From: Klebsiella pneumoniae
GTDB taxonomy: Bacteria > Myxococcota_A > UBA796 > GCA-2862545
NCBI GenBank assembly: GCA_945861065.1
Contig: CAMASI010000050.1
Location: forward strand, 1-35,071
DNA length: 35,071 nucleotides
Reading direction: 5' to 3'
Shown: piece by piece, positions 21,829 to 30,761 of the stretch
Layout of the letters: each line of letters opens with the position of its first letter
How positions within the stretch are numbered: the first letter of the stretch is position 1
Program-made: the position numbers and the translations under genes
Notes under the pieces: model-generated
Database searches by the model: none
The model's input: only the letters and a program-made list of their open reading frames with translations
Told to the model about the DNA's origin: nothing

Positions 21829-24800
21829 CGCAAGAACGCGACAACAGCTGCCAAAAACCCAGCCATTGACCCGACTACCGAAGCATCTGCGGTGTCACAA
21901 GCGCCGCCACCGTACCAGGTGGCCCAACGCCCGTCGGGGTCGAGGTAGTCGGGACGTCGATCGTCATCAACGTCCGCTCGACCTTCCTCCGCGTCATCCA
22001 CGCCGTCGCCATCTGCGTCGACGTCCACCCACGCGTCTAAAAAGTCATTGTCCATATCCGTCGGGATCCCAAGCGTGTCTGTCAGCTCCACAAAGCTGAC
22101 CAAGCCGTCGTCGTCGTCATCAGGGTCCACCCGGTTGTCCAGCCCATCCTGGTCCGTATCCGCGACCAATTCAGCTGCAGTGGGGATGCCGTCGCCGTCA
22201 TCGTCCACATCTCGCCAATCCCCTACGCCATCGGAGTCGGAATCGGAGGCTCCTTCCAATTCGTCCGCAGCCGTATCCGCGTCTGAATCGAGGTCCAGCC
22301 GGTCCGGGGTTCCGTCCGCGTCGGTGTCTACATCCTGCTCCACCGAGTCCGGAACGCCATCGTCGTCGGAATCGGGATCACGGTAGTTTTCGACGCCATC
22401 CTCATCCGTGTCCGCGCGACCTTCTACCGCCGTGGGCACGCCATCTTCGTCGTCGTCTGGGTCCAGGGCGTCGTCCACCCCGTCTGCGTCTGAATCCAGT
22501 CCCCACTCTTCGATCGACGGGACCCCATCGTCGTCATCGTCCACATCGATTCTGTCGTCAAGTCCGTCGCTATCTGAGTCCCCAACGCCCTCGTCGCTGT
22601 CGAGTGCGCTGTCGTCGTCGGAATCCACATCAATAGCGTCGGCCAGCCCGTCGCCATCACTGTCCTCGGTGCCCTCAATCCAACTGCTGACGCCATCGTT
22701 GTCGTCATCTTCGTCGAGGAAGTCCGGAGTCGCGTCGTTATCGTTGTCGTCGTCCGTTGGGTCGCCGTTGCCGTTTCGGTCTTCAAGGAGCGTCAATGTC
22801 CCATCATTGTCGTCATCCGCGTCCAAATGTGCGGGCAACCCGTCGCCGTCCCAATCTGAAAGGCCTTCCGTCAGCGTCTTCACGCCGTCATTGTCGTCGT
22901 CATCATCCAGGTAGTTGGCGACAGCGTCCAAATCCGTGTCGTCGTTGCCGGGAGCGCCATCTCCATCCACATCCTCATCGACGGTGAAGATCCCGTCGCC
23001 ATCGTCGTCGGGATCGACGGCATTGATCAGACCGTCCCCATCCGTATCGATGGAACCCTCGTCCACCGAAACCACGCCATCATCGTCGTCATCGGGATCC
23101 AGCCACGCGGGCACGCCGTCGCCGTCTTCATCCGCGTCGCCCTCAATGAGTGTCGGGATTCCGTCGCCATCGTCATCGGGGTCGAGCCAGTCCCCAATCT
23201 CATCCAAATCCGTGTCGCCTTCTTCGTCCGCGGTGGGAACCCCGTCACCATCGTCATCGTCGTCGAGTGAATCGGGAACGCCATCCTCGTCGTGGTCTCC
23301 GGACTCATCCACCGTGTCAATCCCATCCCCATCGTCATCCTGATCCAACCGATCGGGGACCAGGTCGCCATCCGTGTCACCCACCTCTTCGGCCGAAACA
23401 ATGTTGTCGCCATCGTCGTCATCGTCGAGCCGATCGTCAATCCCGTCGCCATCGGTATCCCCGAACTCATCCGCAGTCGGCGTTCCATCGCCGTCATCAT
23501 CCGCGTCCATGCCGTCGACGAGCCCATCGCCATCACTGTCGACGGGTCCGAGGGCATCGCCCGCCTCAACGCCGTCCGCCACGCCGTCGCCATCACTGTC
23601 ACCACTGGCAAGCGACGTACCGACGACGCAGGACTCGCTGACATCTGGCAAGCCATCGCCATCCGAATCTTGACCTGCGTCGTACAGCGCCAGCGTGAGC
23701 GTGCTTCGAGCCACACGCTGGTAAGCCCAGGTATTCAGCAGGCTCTCATCGCCGCGCGACCCGACCACGAAGGCGCCCCAAGATCTCGCGTTCACGTCCG
23801 CGTCGGCGTCTACGCCGGGGTCGCCACTGGGCAATCCACCGGTGCCCGTGCGCACACGAGGCAAACTCAAATCTGGCATGTCCACGTCGGTGACGGCCGG
23901 CACCGTGTCGTCCCAGTACATTGGCAGGCCGTAGACGGAGCCATCGCCGGCGATTTCGAACATCCGAAGGCCTTCGTACGACGTCTCGACGTCCTGTGCC
24001 GCGACGTGAACCTCACCGACCGTCAGGAAGAGATCGCAGGTGAGATGCCCGGCTAGGACAGGCACGCCATCCTCCCTGCTGCCATCCCAATCCAATTCGA
24101 CTGTGCCGACCGACCCCTCTTCCAACAGATGGAAATCGTCGGGATCGGTCGGATCGACGTTTCCGTCGCGCGACACGTCACAAACGACATGCGCCGTACC
24201 CGAAACATCGCCGTCAAGAACAAAGGTCCCGCCCGTGCCCACCACTGCGGCATCACAATCGATGGGAAATCCGGCATCGAAGTGGGCATCGACCAACGTC
24301 GGAGTGACCGGATCGATGAACGCCATTTCCGGAGGGCGTAGGTAAATCGGGTGCTCTGCGACAAATACCGCAGCCCCCACAGCGACGGAACGGGCGTGTG
24401 TGGACGCCGCGCCCACGCTGTTGGCCGCCAGCTGAAAGACCCGTCCTGCCCAGCCGTCGAAGCGCAACTCCGTCACAGCATCGCGACCCGGAAAGCCGCC
24501 ATCCGCCAGGACATAAAGGGATTCAGAGAGGGCATCCGGTGCAAACAATGTCTCTGGTGCAAACCACCACCGGGTGGCCCACACGCGCCCCTGACCCGGC
24601 GCCGTACCATCGACCGAAATCGACCAGGAGGACAACGGATCGGGATCGCCATCTGCATCGGCGTCCGTGTCGGGCGGCTGTGCGACGATCGTGTAGGTGC
24701 CCGTGCCCACCAGCGCGGGAATCGTGCTCCCCGAAGGCCAACTCCCCAGAAGCACGTCCAGCGGATCGAGCAAATCGATAGAGACCGAGATGTCGTCTCC

Positions 24801-24974
24801 AGCGGCGTTCTCGACGAATCCCGTCCACGTGATCAACTCGCTGACGTCCAACACATCGACGTGGAGCAGCGTGTTGCTGTCGAGCCGAATCGCTGCGCCG
24901 GTGTCCGAAGACCCCTCGGCAAACGCCAGACGAACGCACAAGGAGAGCATGCCTGAGTGTAGCAGGTGACGCAT
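21750..24974 (-). CDS. Giant thrombospondin type 3 repeat, Asp-rich surface protein with C-terminal membrane anchor
   Basis: A 1074-aa secreted protein. A short weak signal (MLSLCVRLAFAEG) is followed by ~400 residues of beta-rich, PPC-like and solenoid-like domain (VENAAGDDISVSIDLLDP is typical of pre-peptidase C-type domains). About 18 tandem calcium-binding modules of ~30 aa (type DxDxDGxxDxxDxDDDxDGxxxxxE) fill roughly residues 430-1015. These match thrombospondin type 3 repeats, which bind many Ca2+ ions and form rigid rods. The C-terminus GGGACDTADAS, then a ~17-residue hydrophobic segment (VVGSMAGFLAAVVAFLRY), then RSRD, resembles a Cys/transmembrane/Arg sorting tail of the MYXO-CTERM kind. 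It may be a calcium-dependent adhesin or matrix protein. The first 25 bp lie next to the divergent PEGA-like gene. Confidence 0.85.
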   Translation of the reverse strand: MRHLLHSGMLSLCVRLAFAEGSSDTGAAIRLDSNTLLHVDVLDVSELITWTGFVENAAGDDISVSIDLLDPLDVLLGSWPSGSTIPALVGTGTYTIVAQPPDTDADADGDPDPLSSWSISVDGTAPGQGRVWATRWWFAPETLFAPDALSESLYVLADGGFPGRDAVTELRFDGWAGRVFQLAANSVGAASTHARSVAVGAAVFVAEHPIYLRPPEMAFIDPVTPTLVDAHFDAGFPIDCDAAVVGTGGTFVLDGDVSGTAHVVCDVSRDGNVDPTDPDDFHLLEEGSVGTVELDWDGSREDGVPVLAGHLTCDLFLTVGEVHVAAQDVETSYEGLRMFEIAGDGSVYGLPMYWDDTVPAVTDVDMPDLSLPRVRTGTGGLPSGDPGVDADADVNARSWGAFVVGSRGDESLLNTWAYQRVARSTLTLALYDAGQDSDGDGLPDVSESCVVGTSLASGDSDGDGVADGVEAGDALGPVDSDGDGLVDGMDADDDGDGTPTADEFGDTDGDGIDDRLDDDDDGDNIVSAEEVGDTDGDLVPDRLDQDDDGDGIDTVDESGDHDEDGVPDSLDDDDDGDGVPTADEEGDTDLDEIGDWLDPDDDGDGIPTLIEGDADEDGDGVPAWLDPDDDDDGVVSVDEGSIDTDGDGLINAVDPDDDGDGIFTVDEDVDGDGAPGNDDTDLDAVANYLDDDDDNDGVKTLTEGLSDWDGDGLPAHLDADDDNDGTLTLLEDRNGNGDPTDDDNDNDATPDFLDEDDDNDGVSSWIEGTEDSDGDGLADAIDVDSDDDSALDSDEGVGDSDSDGLDDRIDVDDDDDGVPSIEEWGLDSDADGVDDALDPDDDEDGVPTAVEGRADTDEDGVENYRDPDSDDDGVPDSVEQDVDTDADGTPDRLDLDSDADTAADELEGASDSDSDGVGDWRDVDDDGDGIPTAAELVADTDQDGLDNRVDPDDDDDGLVSFVELTDTLGIPTDMDNDFLDAWVDVDADGDGVDDAEEGRADVDDDRRPDYLDPDGRWATWYGGGACDTADASVVGSMAGFLAAVVAFLRYRSRDTASKKRMIASVPEKSFVLSA
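21930..23672 (-). repeat. Coding tandem array of ~90-bp thrombospondin type 3 modules
   Basis: Imperfect ~90-bp units rich in gtc, atc and gcc triplets (minus strand gac, gat) encode the Asp-rich modules. DNA-level divergence between units is high, unlike the nearly identical AT-hook units, so this array looks old and maintained by selection on Ca2+ ligands rather than recently amplified. Confidence 0.85.
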
Positions 24975-25010
24975 CGACTTGTGCGCGGTGTCAGCAGGAG
25001 GGAGGCCGAG

Positions 25011-25802
25011 ATGGCACTAGGTTGGCTCGTAATGTCGGCGGCATGGGCGACGGGTACACTGGAGCTCGCGGCCGATCGGCCTCTGCTCTTCTACGTCGAT
25101 GGCCGCCTCGCCGCGGCAACAGGACTGAAGTCTGCGAGGGTCCACCACCTGGCCGCGGGCACCCATCGGATCCGCTTGGCGGCCGTCGGTGGCCGCACCG
25201 TCGCGGAGGCCGAAGTCGACGTTCCAGACGGGGTTGTCACACGCGTAGCGTGGGAGGAGGGTGTGTTCGAGCTCCGCCCCACCGTCGACGAGATGGACGC
25301 AGTGCTTTCGGTCGCAGAGCCCTCGGAACCCGCGGTTTTACCCGTGGCGAGAATCGATGCGACAGCCGCCGCCGCGGCAGCACTCAGCCCGGCCGTTACG
25401 CAGCCCGTGGAACTTCTGGTGCCCGAAGGCACAGACGTGGCGCTCCGTGTGAATGGGCAGCGACTGGTCGTGTCGGGTGTCGACGGGATGATCCGCGTCC
25501 GCTCTGACTCTGGGTCCGCCGTCGCGTTCGGACCAGAAGGCCCGCGGCTGATCGCGACGATTGCCGTGTCGAGTTCCGGCGAGCCCGTTGTCGTCACGGT
25601 GAACGGTGTGTTGGAAGCGGTGCTTCGCGAAGGCGATCTCGATGCGGAAATCGACCTGCCGCCGGGAACACATCTCGTGGAACTTCTCGACCCCAATGAC
25701 GGGACGGTGCGGAACCGAGGCCTCGTCGACCTCGATGCGGGCGAGTGGTTTGCCCTGAATACGGGCGTTGGCGCGGGTGCGCCTCATTGGCGCCCCTTGT
25801 GA
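25011..25802 (+). CDS. Secreted PEGA-like beta-domain protein
   Basis: A 263-aa protein exported via a Sec signal (MALGWLVMSAAWA, cleavage before TGTLE). Two regions share the PEGA-type pattern of a short beta motif with a Gly turn and a PGTHxVxL strand: LLFYVDGRLAAATG with AAGTHRIRLAAVGG near the start, and VVVTVNGVLEAVLREG with LPPGTHLVELLDP near the end. A similar xLRVNGQRLVVSG is central. The function is unknown; such domains occur in myxobacterial surface proteins. The start is well supported by AGGAGGGAGG (24996-25005) five bases before ATG. It is followed 43 bp later by the SGNH gene on the same strand, probably an operon. Confidence 0.68.
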   Translation: MALGWLVMSAAWATGTLELAADRPLLFYVDGRLAAATGLKSARVHHLAAGTHRIRLAAVGGRTVAEAEVDVPDGVVTRVAWEEGVFELRPTVDEMDAVLSVAEPSEPAVLPVARIDATAAAAAALSPAVTQPVELLVPEGTDVALRVNGQRLVVSGVDGMIRVRSDSGSAVAFGPEGPRLIATIAVSSSGEPVVVTVNGVLEAVLREGDLDAEIDLPPGTHLVELLDPNDGTVRNRGLVDLDAGEWFALNTGVGAGAPHWRPL

Positions 25803-25845
25803 TTCCTCGGGATGACCGCGGCGGCGCATTGCGGTACGGCGCAGC

Positions 25846-26811
25846 GTGCGCAGCTTCTTGGCCCTTGTCGCCCTTGCGGTCCTGATCCATGGGGGCCTCG
25901 TCCACCTGTGGTGGTCGACGGCGGGAGCCGAACACGCAGCTGTCCGGCTAGACGAGGCCTTTCTGAAGGGTCCCAAGCGGGTGCGAATCCTATTTGCGGG
26001 CGATTCCCACACCCGGAATGCCATCGACCCGGAGTCCCTCGGAAACGTGCAGAACATCGCGGTCGGAGGGGAGCACTTTCTCAAAACGAAATACCGACTT
26101 CAGTGGCTGCTGACCCAAGGCGACGTGCAAGTGGACGCCGTTGTCTTGCCCCTAGAGGCGTCGAGCTTCACAAGTTGGAAGGCCGACAACTTCGAGCCGG
26201 AAGGGGTTTGGGGCCGCTACGTCGATTTCGTGGAGGTCGGGCGTCGCCGAGGTGACGTTGTGGCCTACCTCGGCCGGGCCGTCAAAGGCCGCGTCTTCCC
26301 CTACGTTGGCGAGGCCGACACGTGGTTCCAGTACCTCGTTGGCGCCGCTGCATTTCGGGAAGAGGCAGGTCTGGGCACGTTCGCTCTCGCCTCACCCCAA
26401 GAAAGAGCACACCAAGCGCGTGACGCCGCCGAGCGCCATTTCAAGGGCAATCGCGTGGACGACCCCTCGCTGGTTTGGGCGTTCCGAAGCCTGATTCGAT
26501 GGCTCAACGCCAAAGACATCCGCGTTGTCTTAATGGCCTACCCGGTGTCGAGGCCCTACCAGATGGCCGCGGCGGGCTACGGGGGGCGGGCCGTGGCGCG
26601 CGAGGGGGTCCTCCCGGGCCTTCTCGAACGGGAAGCGGTGGAATTTCTCGACTATGAAGACGTGATGTTCGGCGACGACCGGTTTTTCCTGGACGCCGAC
26701 CACCTCAACGTCCTCGGTGCGCGACAGCTCAGCCGCGCGATTCGGCCCAGACTCGTGGAAATGGGCCTGCTCGACAAGTCGTCTACGACCCCGACGCCTT
26801 CTGGGTCGTGA
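25846..26811 (+). CDS. SGNH/GDSL-like (AlgX/DltD-type) envelope protein
   Basis: A 321-aa protein with an N-terminal uncleaved anchor (FLALVALAVLIHGGLVHLWW). The catalytic block is GDSHTRN (S54 as nucleophile), and the C-terminal DADHLN (D283, H286) gives the DxxH of SGNH hydrolases. Overall layout fits AlgX/AlgJ/DltD-like proteins, which work with MBOAT acyltransferases on exopolysaccharide or cell-wall acylation; no polymer genes are nearby. Start GTG 25846 is the only conventional start in frame after the stop at 25813. Its 3' end overlaps the convergent agmatinase gene by 29 bp. Confidence 0.78.
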   Translation: MRSFLALVALAVLIHGGLVHLWWSTAGAEHAAVRLDEAFLKGPKRVRILFAGDSHTRNAIDPESLGNVQNIAVGGEHFLKTKYRLQWLLTQGDVQVDAVVLPLEASSFTSWKADNFEPEGVWGRYVDFVEVGRRRGDVVAYLGRAVKGRVFPYVGEADTWFQYLVGAAAFREEAGLGTFALASPQERAHQARDAAERHFKGNRVDDPSLVWAFRSLIRWLNAKDIRVVLMAYPVSRPYQMAAAGYGGRAVAREGVLPGLLEREAVEFLDYEDVMFGDDRFFLDADHLNVLGARQLSRAIRPRLVEMGLLDKSSTTPTPSGS

Positions 26812-27811
26812 GCGCCCAACCCGCCAACTTGTAGAGCAACCGCGCGCCCACAATGGCGTCCCAGCGACCGTTGCCAACCTCACACAAATCAAAACCCACG
26901 ATGGTGTGCCCACGTTCGCCCAGTTCGTGAAACATCTGCATCACCTCTCGCCAACGAAGCCCGCCAGGCACGGGCGTACCGGTATTTGGACAAAGCGAAG
27001 GATCAAGGCCATCGACGTCAAATGTGACCCACACTTGCTGCGGGAGGTTTCGCAACAAACGCGCACACAAACGTTGCCAAGGCTCGCCTGAACCCAGCTC
27101 CCAAGTAATCTCAGTGTCCGTCAGACTCGTGATCCGTTCGTAATTCGCTAGCCGAGCCGCCTCTCCCCGACTGACGTCCCTCAACCCCACCTGCACGAGG
27201 TGGCCCAGCCCATCGATGCGCTCGACCACGTTGTGCATGATGCTTGCGTGGGACCAGGTAAAGCCCTCGTACGCCTCGCGGAAATCGGCATGCGCGTCCA
27301 CGTGTAGCAGACCGACGCCCGGAAACCGCTCGGCTGCGGCACGAATGGCGCCAAAAGGCACGGAATGGTCCCCGCCGAGCACGGCAGGAATCTTGCCTCG
27401 CGCAAACAGGTCGACCGTTTTCTTGTAGACGGCGTCGTTGAGCAAGTCGCCAATGGCGTTGACCCTGGCCACCGCGACCTGATGCGCGTCGGTTTTTGCA
27501 CCACCGGCTTCGATGACAGGAATGGCGAGCGCACACGCTTCTTCATTCCACGCCACGATTCTCGGGTCTACGGACTCGATGGCGATGCCCTGACGCCACG
27601 GCTCGCCCGTGTCCGGGTCGTTGAGTTCGACCTGCGCGCTGGCTACGCGTACAAGGTCGGGCGCCAGCGCCGTTCCTCGCCCATAGGAGGTCGTCGCCTC
27701 AAACGGTACGGGAATCACGACAAGGGCGGCCTCCTCCGGGGTGTGGGGAAGTCCAAACAAAGACTCGGGACCGGGATGCCCCGGTGCGTCCGGGTCGAAG
27801 TCGTCGTGCAT
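26783..27811 (-). CDS. Agmatinase/arginase-family ureohydrolase
   Basis: A 342-aa Mn2+-dependent ureohydrolase. The binuclear metal site is intact: GGDHS, DAHADF, and DVDGLDPS; ATTSYGRGTALAPDLVR is the usual substrate-entry region. Close to agmatinase-family proteins of myxobacteria; agmatine (to putrescine and urea), guanidinobutyrate or other guanidino substrates remain possible. ATG 27811 has GGAGG 5 nt upstream; the longer frame to 27937 overlaps the ferritin-like gene. It is the last gene of a four-gene run and lies 22 bp after the ferritin-like gene. Confidence 0.88.
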   Translation of the reverse strand: MHDDFDPDAPGHPGPESLFGLPHTPEEAALVVIPVPFEATTSYGRGTALAPDLVRVASAQVELNDPDTGEPWRQGIAIESVDPRIVAWNEEACALAIPVIEAGGAKTDAHQVAVARVNAIGDLLNDAVYKKTVDLFARGKIPAVLGGDHSVPFGAIRAAAERFPGVGLLHVDAHADFREAYEGFTWSHASIMHNVVERIDGLGHLVQVGLRDVSRGEAARLANYERITSLTDTEITWELGSGEPWQRLCARLLRNLPQQVWVTFDVDGLDPSLCPNTGTPVPGGLRWREVMQMFHELGERGHTIVGFDLCEVGNGRWDAIVGARLLYKLAGWALTTQKASGS

Positions 27812-27833
27812 CGGCCCTCCAAGGCCCTCGGCG

Positions 27834-28532
27834 CTAACCGATGTGTCGACGGAGGAGCGCGCGCGCGACATACGCGGCCGCTTGATCGTGGCCACGCCGG
27901 TAGCCAGCGGCGTCGAGCAATCCGTAACTTCGCTCAAGTTCGGTCAGCGCTGGTCCCTCCACCTCGAAAAAGGCCCTACGATACTGGGCGTAGTTCGGCG
28001 CTAAGCGGTCCTGAACCGCCAACCGAACGCCATCCAGATCGATTTCGAGCAACGCATCAAGCATGTCGTACCCAAATCGCCGATGAACCGCCTCGTCCCG
28101 TAAGATCCGGTCCAAAGCCCGCAACGCCGTAGGTCGCGTCGTGTGACGCCACATGGCTCGAAACAGCGGCACAGCAAATGTTTCGCCGAAACAAAAATCT
28201 CGGAGCACCACGTCGGTGAGCGCCAACAGTGCGTCGTCGCAGGCGGGCGGCAACAGCGTCCTGACATCGATGGACACAGGGTCGTGCACGTTTCCGACTT
28301 CCGTCAACACAGCATGAGACAGCTCGGCGTGGTCGAGTTCATCTTCAACGATTCGGGACGCCGTTTTGAGCAACGAACGCGGCAGTCCGCAACCGATTCC
28401 GAGCGTCAGGACATGGGAAGCGATGGACGCGGACCGGTACTCGGCGGCCACACGATTTCGCCACTCCACCGCAAGTCGGGTCAAGGCGGGGGCGCTTTCG
28501 CCAACGCGGCTGCTTTGCGCGCCTCGTCGCAC
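27834..28532 (-). CDS. Ferritin-like domain protein (di-iron)
   Basis: A 232-aa helical protein. Ferritin-like metal-binding pairs are visible: EDELDHAE (ExxH), then FGETFAV, then RDEAVHRRFG (ExxH). This matches the ferritin-like four-helix proteins common in Myxococcota, whose substrate or role is unknown. The start GTG 28532 overlaps the preceding lipoprotein by 52 bp; GTG 28469 is an alternative that removes the overlap but cuts into the first helix (LAVEW). It sits between a proline-rich lipoprotein and an agmatinase. Confidence 0.72.
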   Translation of the reverse strand: MRRGAQSSRVGESAPALTRLAVEWRNRVAAEYRSASIASHVLTLGIGCGLPRSLLKTASRIVEDELDHAELSHAVLTEVGNVHDPVSIDVRTLLPPACDDALLALTDVVLRDFCFGETFAVPLFRAMWRHTTRPTALRALDRILRDEAVHRRFGYDMLDALLEIDLDGVRLAVQDRLAPNYAQYRRAFFEVEGPALTELERSYGLLDAAGYRRGHDQAAAYVARALLRRHIG

Positions 28533-28879
28533 ACGATTTCTGTGCAGCTAGGGCTCGCGACCTCGCATTCCCCAAGCCGATCGCCACGCCCGCCTCGGGA
28601 CATCGGCGAGTCCCAGGTCTTGAAACACCGCCCGTCGGGTCCTACCAACAACGCAGGAATGGGCGGGTTGGTTGCGCCTGGGGGATGCGGTGACACTACG
28701 TCGGCCCAACTCGGGAGGACTTGGGCCGGGACGGGCACGGGCGGCGGGGGCGGCGGCGGGTTCACGGTCGTTTCCGGACTCGGCGGCGGCACCGGTGGTT
28801 CAGGCAGCGAGGCGTCTCGAGAACCGCATCCGATAGCGAGCGCCGCACAACCCAAACGAATGGCTACAATCGGTTTCAT
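28481..28879 (-). CDS. Proline-rich lipoprotein of unknown function
   Basis: A 132-aa protein. The signal MKPIVAIRLGCAALAIGC ends in a lipobox AIGC, giving a lipoprotein followed by a Pro-rich linker (PEPPVPPPSPE, PPPPPPPVPVP). The remaining ~70 residues have Cys-containing motifs (GRCFKTWDSP, CEVASPSCTEIVCDEA), suggesting disulfides. A CTGGAGG ribosome-binding site precedes ATG 28879, and the start overlaps the stop of the APH-type gene by 4 bp. The frame continues to 29098, but that extension lies inside the upstream gene and is rejected. Confidence 0.68.
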   Translation of the reverse strand: MKPIVAIRLGCAALAIGCGSRDASLPEPPVPPPSPETTVNPPPPPPPVPVPAQVLPSWADVVSPHPPGATNPPIPALLVGPDGRCFKTWDSPMSRGGRGDRLGECEVASPSCTEIVCDEARKAAALAKAPPP

Positions 28880-29904
28880 GACGTCCTCCAGGTGCGAAGA
28901 GCTTGGTCGAGGTCTCTCCTCTGGCGTCGTATGGACTTGGCCAGGGCGAATTGTCCACGGGCCCGAAGCAGGTTGTGGTCGCTTGCGGTCCCAAAGCGCC
29001 GGTCGTACCCGAAATACGATTCCAACAGCGCGTCCCGAGCGAACCTCGACGCAAGCTCCAGCGCGATCCGCTCGGTTCCTGGAACGATGGCGTCCCATTC
29101 GTCAGCCGTCGTCCCTGCAGCCCCAGCGGCATATCCGCGAACGACGGCCTCAAAAAAGTCTGCCCGAAACTCTGGTTCTGCGGCGTCTTCTGTGCCCGGA
29201 TTGCACCACGAACGCAGAGCATCGCCGAGTTCGACGTCTAACGAACCCCACGCAAACGTATCCAGGTCGATGAGCGCCACAGCGTCGGGGCCCCGAAACC
29301 GTACGTTCGACAATTTAAGATCACCATGAATGATGCGACGCGGAAGTTCGGTCGGACCGCGCCACTGACCCCAGGCGCGGACCAAGCCTTCCGCGAGCGC
29401 CGCCACCTCGGAATGGTTGCGGTGACCTGGGTGAAATCTCACCGCTTCGTCGAGCAGGTCCATATGCTTTGCCGTGTCGTGAGCGCCTGGCCGCACCATA
29501 CGAAATTCCCAAGACAGGTCGGCGAGCGCGGCGTGCACGCGACCGACCAGGAAGGCCGCCGATTGTGCGACCGACCCGTCGGTCACAAGGGTCCGACTGC
29601 TGTCACCGACCGGCGTGAGACAACGCCACACGGCGCCCGACGGCTCGGTGTGCCACAGCGTACCGGCCCGAGTCGGCAACAAACACGGGGTTTCAAGGCC
29701 AGCAAGACGAAGGTGCGTGGTGATGGCGTGGATGTCTTCGTGAACCTCCGCTCGGAAAATGCGTGTGTTGAGGCGTTGCAGGTAGGCAACAATGACGCCG
29801 TGAACGGCCAGAGACCACGTGTGGTTGATCAAGCCACCGTCGACCGGAGTCGAAACAGGCTCACCCGACCAACTCCACGCGCAAGCGGCAAGGGCAGCGT
29901 CCAC
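28876..29904 (-). CDS. APH-family phosphotransferase (sugar or amino-sugar kinase-like)
   Basis: A 342-aa aminoglycoside/choline-kinase-type phosphotransferase. The Brenner motif HGDLKLSN (193-200, catalytic Asp195) and the metal site VALIDLDTFAWG (Asp213/215) are intact. NTRIF in the N-lobe and the overall length recall N-acetylhexosamine 1-kinase (NahK)-like proteins; the substrate is not proven. The start is GTG with no strong ribosome-binding site. It heads the run APH kinase, lipoprotein, ferritin-like, agmatinase, divergent (32 bp) from the TerB-like gene. Confidence 0.82.
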   Translation of the reverse strand: MDAALAACAWSWSGEPVSTPVDGGLINHTWSLAVHGVIVAYLQRLNTRIFRAEVHEDIHAITTHLRLAGLETPCLLPTRAGTLWHTEPSGAVWRCLTPVGDSSRTLVTDGSVAQSAAFLVGRVHAALADLSWEFRMVRPGAHDTAKHMDLLDEAVRFHPGHRNHSEVAALAEGLVRAWGQWRGPTELPRRIIHGDLKLSNVRFRGPDAVALIDLDTFAWGSLDVELGDALRSWCNPGTEDAAEPEFRADFFEAVVRGYAAGAAGTTADEWDAIVPGTERIALELASRFARDALLESYFGYDRRFGTASDHNLLRARGQFALAKSIRRQRRDLDQALRTWRTS

Positions 29905-29936
29905 CTACACGGGCTAACCGACGACAAGGAGGCGCC

Positions 29937-30743
29937 ATGTCGTTGACGCCCGACGAGCGCGGAACGCTGAACCCTGACCACCCTGGCGACGCTGCCCTCA
30001 TCGCGCTGCTTGCCACGATGGCCGTGAGCGACGACACCGTCGACGAGGCCGAATTGGCCTTCTTACAGCGAATCCTGCCGGGTCGAGAGCGCGAAGCCAT
30101 GATCGCCTGGGCCCGTGAAGCTGGCGGCGCCAGCGGCCGCCCAAGTGCAGATGAGGTTGCCGCCGCCGTGGTTGCGCCGGAAGAACGCTGGAGGGCCCTT
30201 CGCTTCGTCGCGCGGATGGCGTGGAAGGATGGCACCGTCGCACCTTCGGAAACCGCACTTCTCGAATCCCTCGCCTCCGCCTTCCAGTTTCCACCCGGCG
30301 CTGTGGGGCGGGTTTTGAGAGAAATGCGGCCCGTGGAAGGGATCGACGCCGCCCAGGTGCGCGCCGCGCTGGATGAGGTGCGCTGGAGCGCCGCCCAGTT
30401 TGCCGAAGGCATGCTGTGTTCGCCGGACCTTCTTGGCGTGTTGCCCGAAGGCGCAGTCGTCGTGACGCGCGTGGGCTTGGACATGGTCGAGCTGATGGGT
30501 TTGTGCACGACCGGCGTCGTCGCTCGATTTCAGGAAGGGCCGGCGTTCTTGCCCTGGGCCGACATTGTGACCACCACACGCAGCCTCGGTTTAGGGGACG
30601 CTCTGCGGTTGCACATGGAAGACGGGTCATCCTACGGGTTGGTCGACAGCCGACTTTCGGGCCTTAGCCTCGTGATCGATCGACTTCGTGGTGGCTCTGA
30701 CCCGAAACGCAGCTCTGGCGTGACCGTCACGCGTGTCGGCTGA
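29937..30743 (+). CDS. TerB-like N-terminal domain protein with C-terminal beta domain
   Basis: A 268-aa protein with no signal peptide. The N-terminal ~130 residues resemble a TerB/DjlA-type helical domain (ALIALLATMAVSDDTVDEAE, LAFLQRILPG, RFVARMAWKDGTVAPSETAL). The C-terminal ~100 residues (VVTRVGLDMVELMGLCTTGV, WADIVTTTRSLGLG, LRLHMEDGSSYGLVDS) look like a PH-like or short beta-barrel domain. It may sense or bind something at the membrane, but I do not know a function. The ATG has AAGGAGG 7 nt upstream. It starts a plus-strand run of four genes. Confidence 0.62.
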   Translation: MSLTPDERGTLNPDHPGDAALIALLATMAVSDDTVDEAELAFLQRILPGREREAMIAWAREAGGASGRPSADEVAAAVVAPEERWRALRFVARMAWKDGTVAPSETALLESLASAFQFPPGAVGRVLREMRPVEGIDAAQVRAALDEVRWSAAQFAEGMLCSPDLLGVLPEGAVVVTRVGLDMVELMGLCTTGVVARFQEGPAFLPWADIVTTTRSLGLGDALRLHMEDGSSYGLVDSRLSGLSLVIDRLRGGSDPKRSSGVTVTRVG

Positions 30744-30761
30744 CCACGTTAGCAGCCGCGC

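Noticed and set aside
21930..23672. Ser-rich plus-strand frames and repetitive DNA possibly acting as a CRISPR or satellite
   Set aside because: The minus strand encodes a coherent Ca2+-binding thrombospondin type 3 array; plus-strand Ser-rich frames are the complement of Asp codons.
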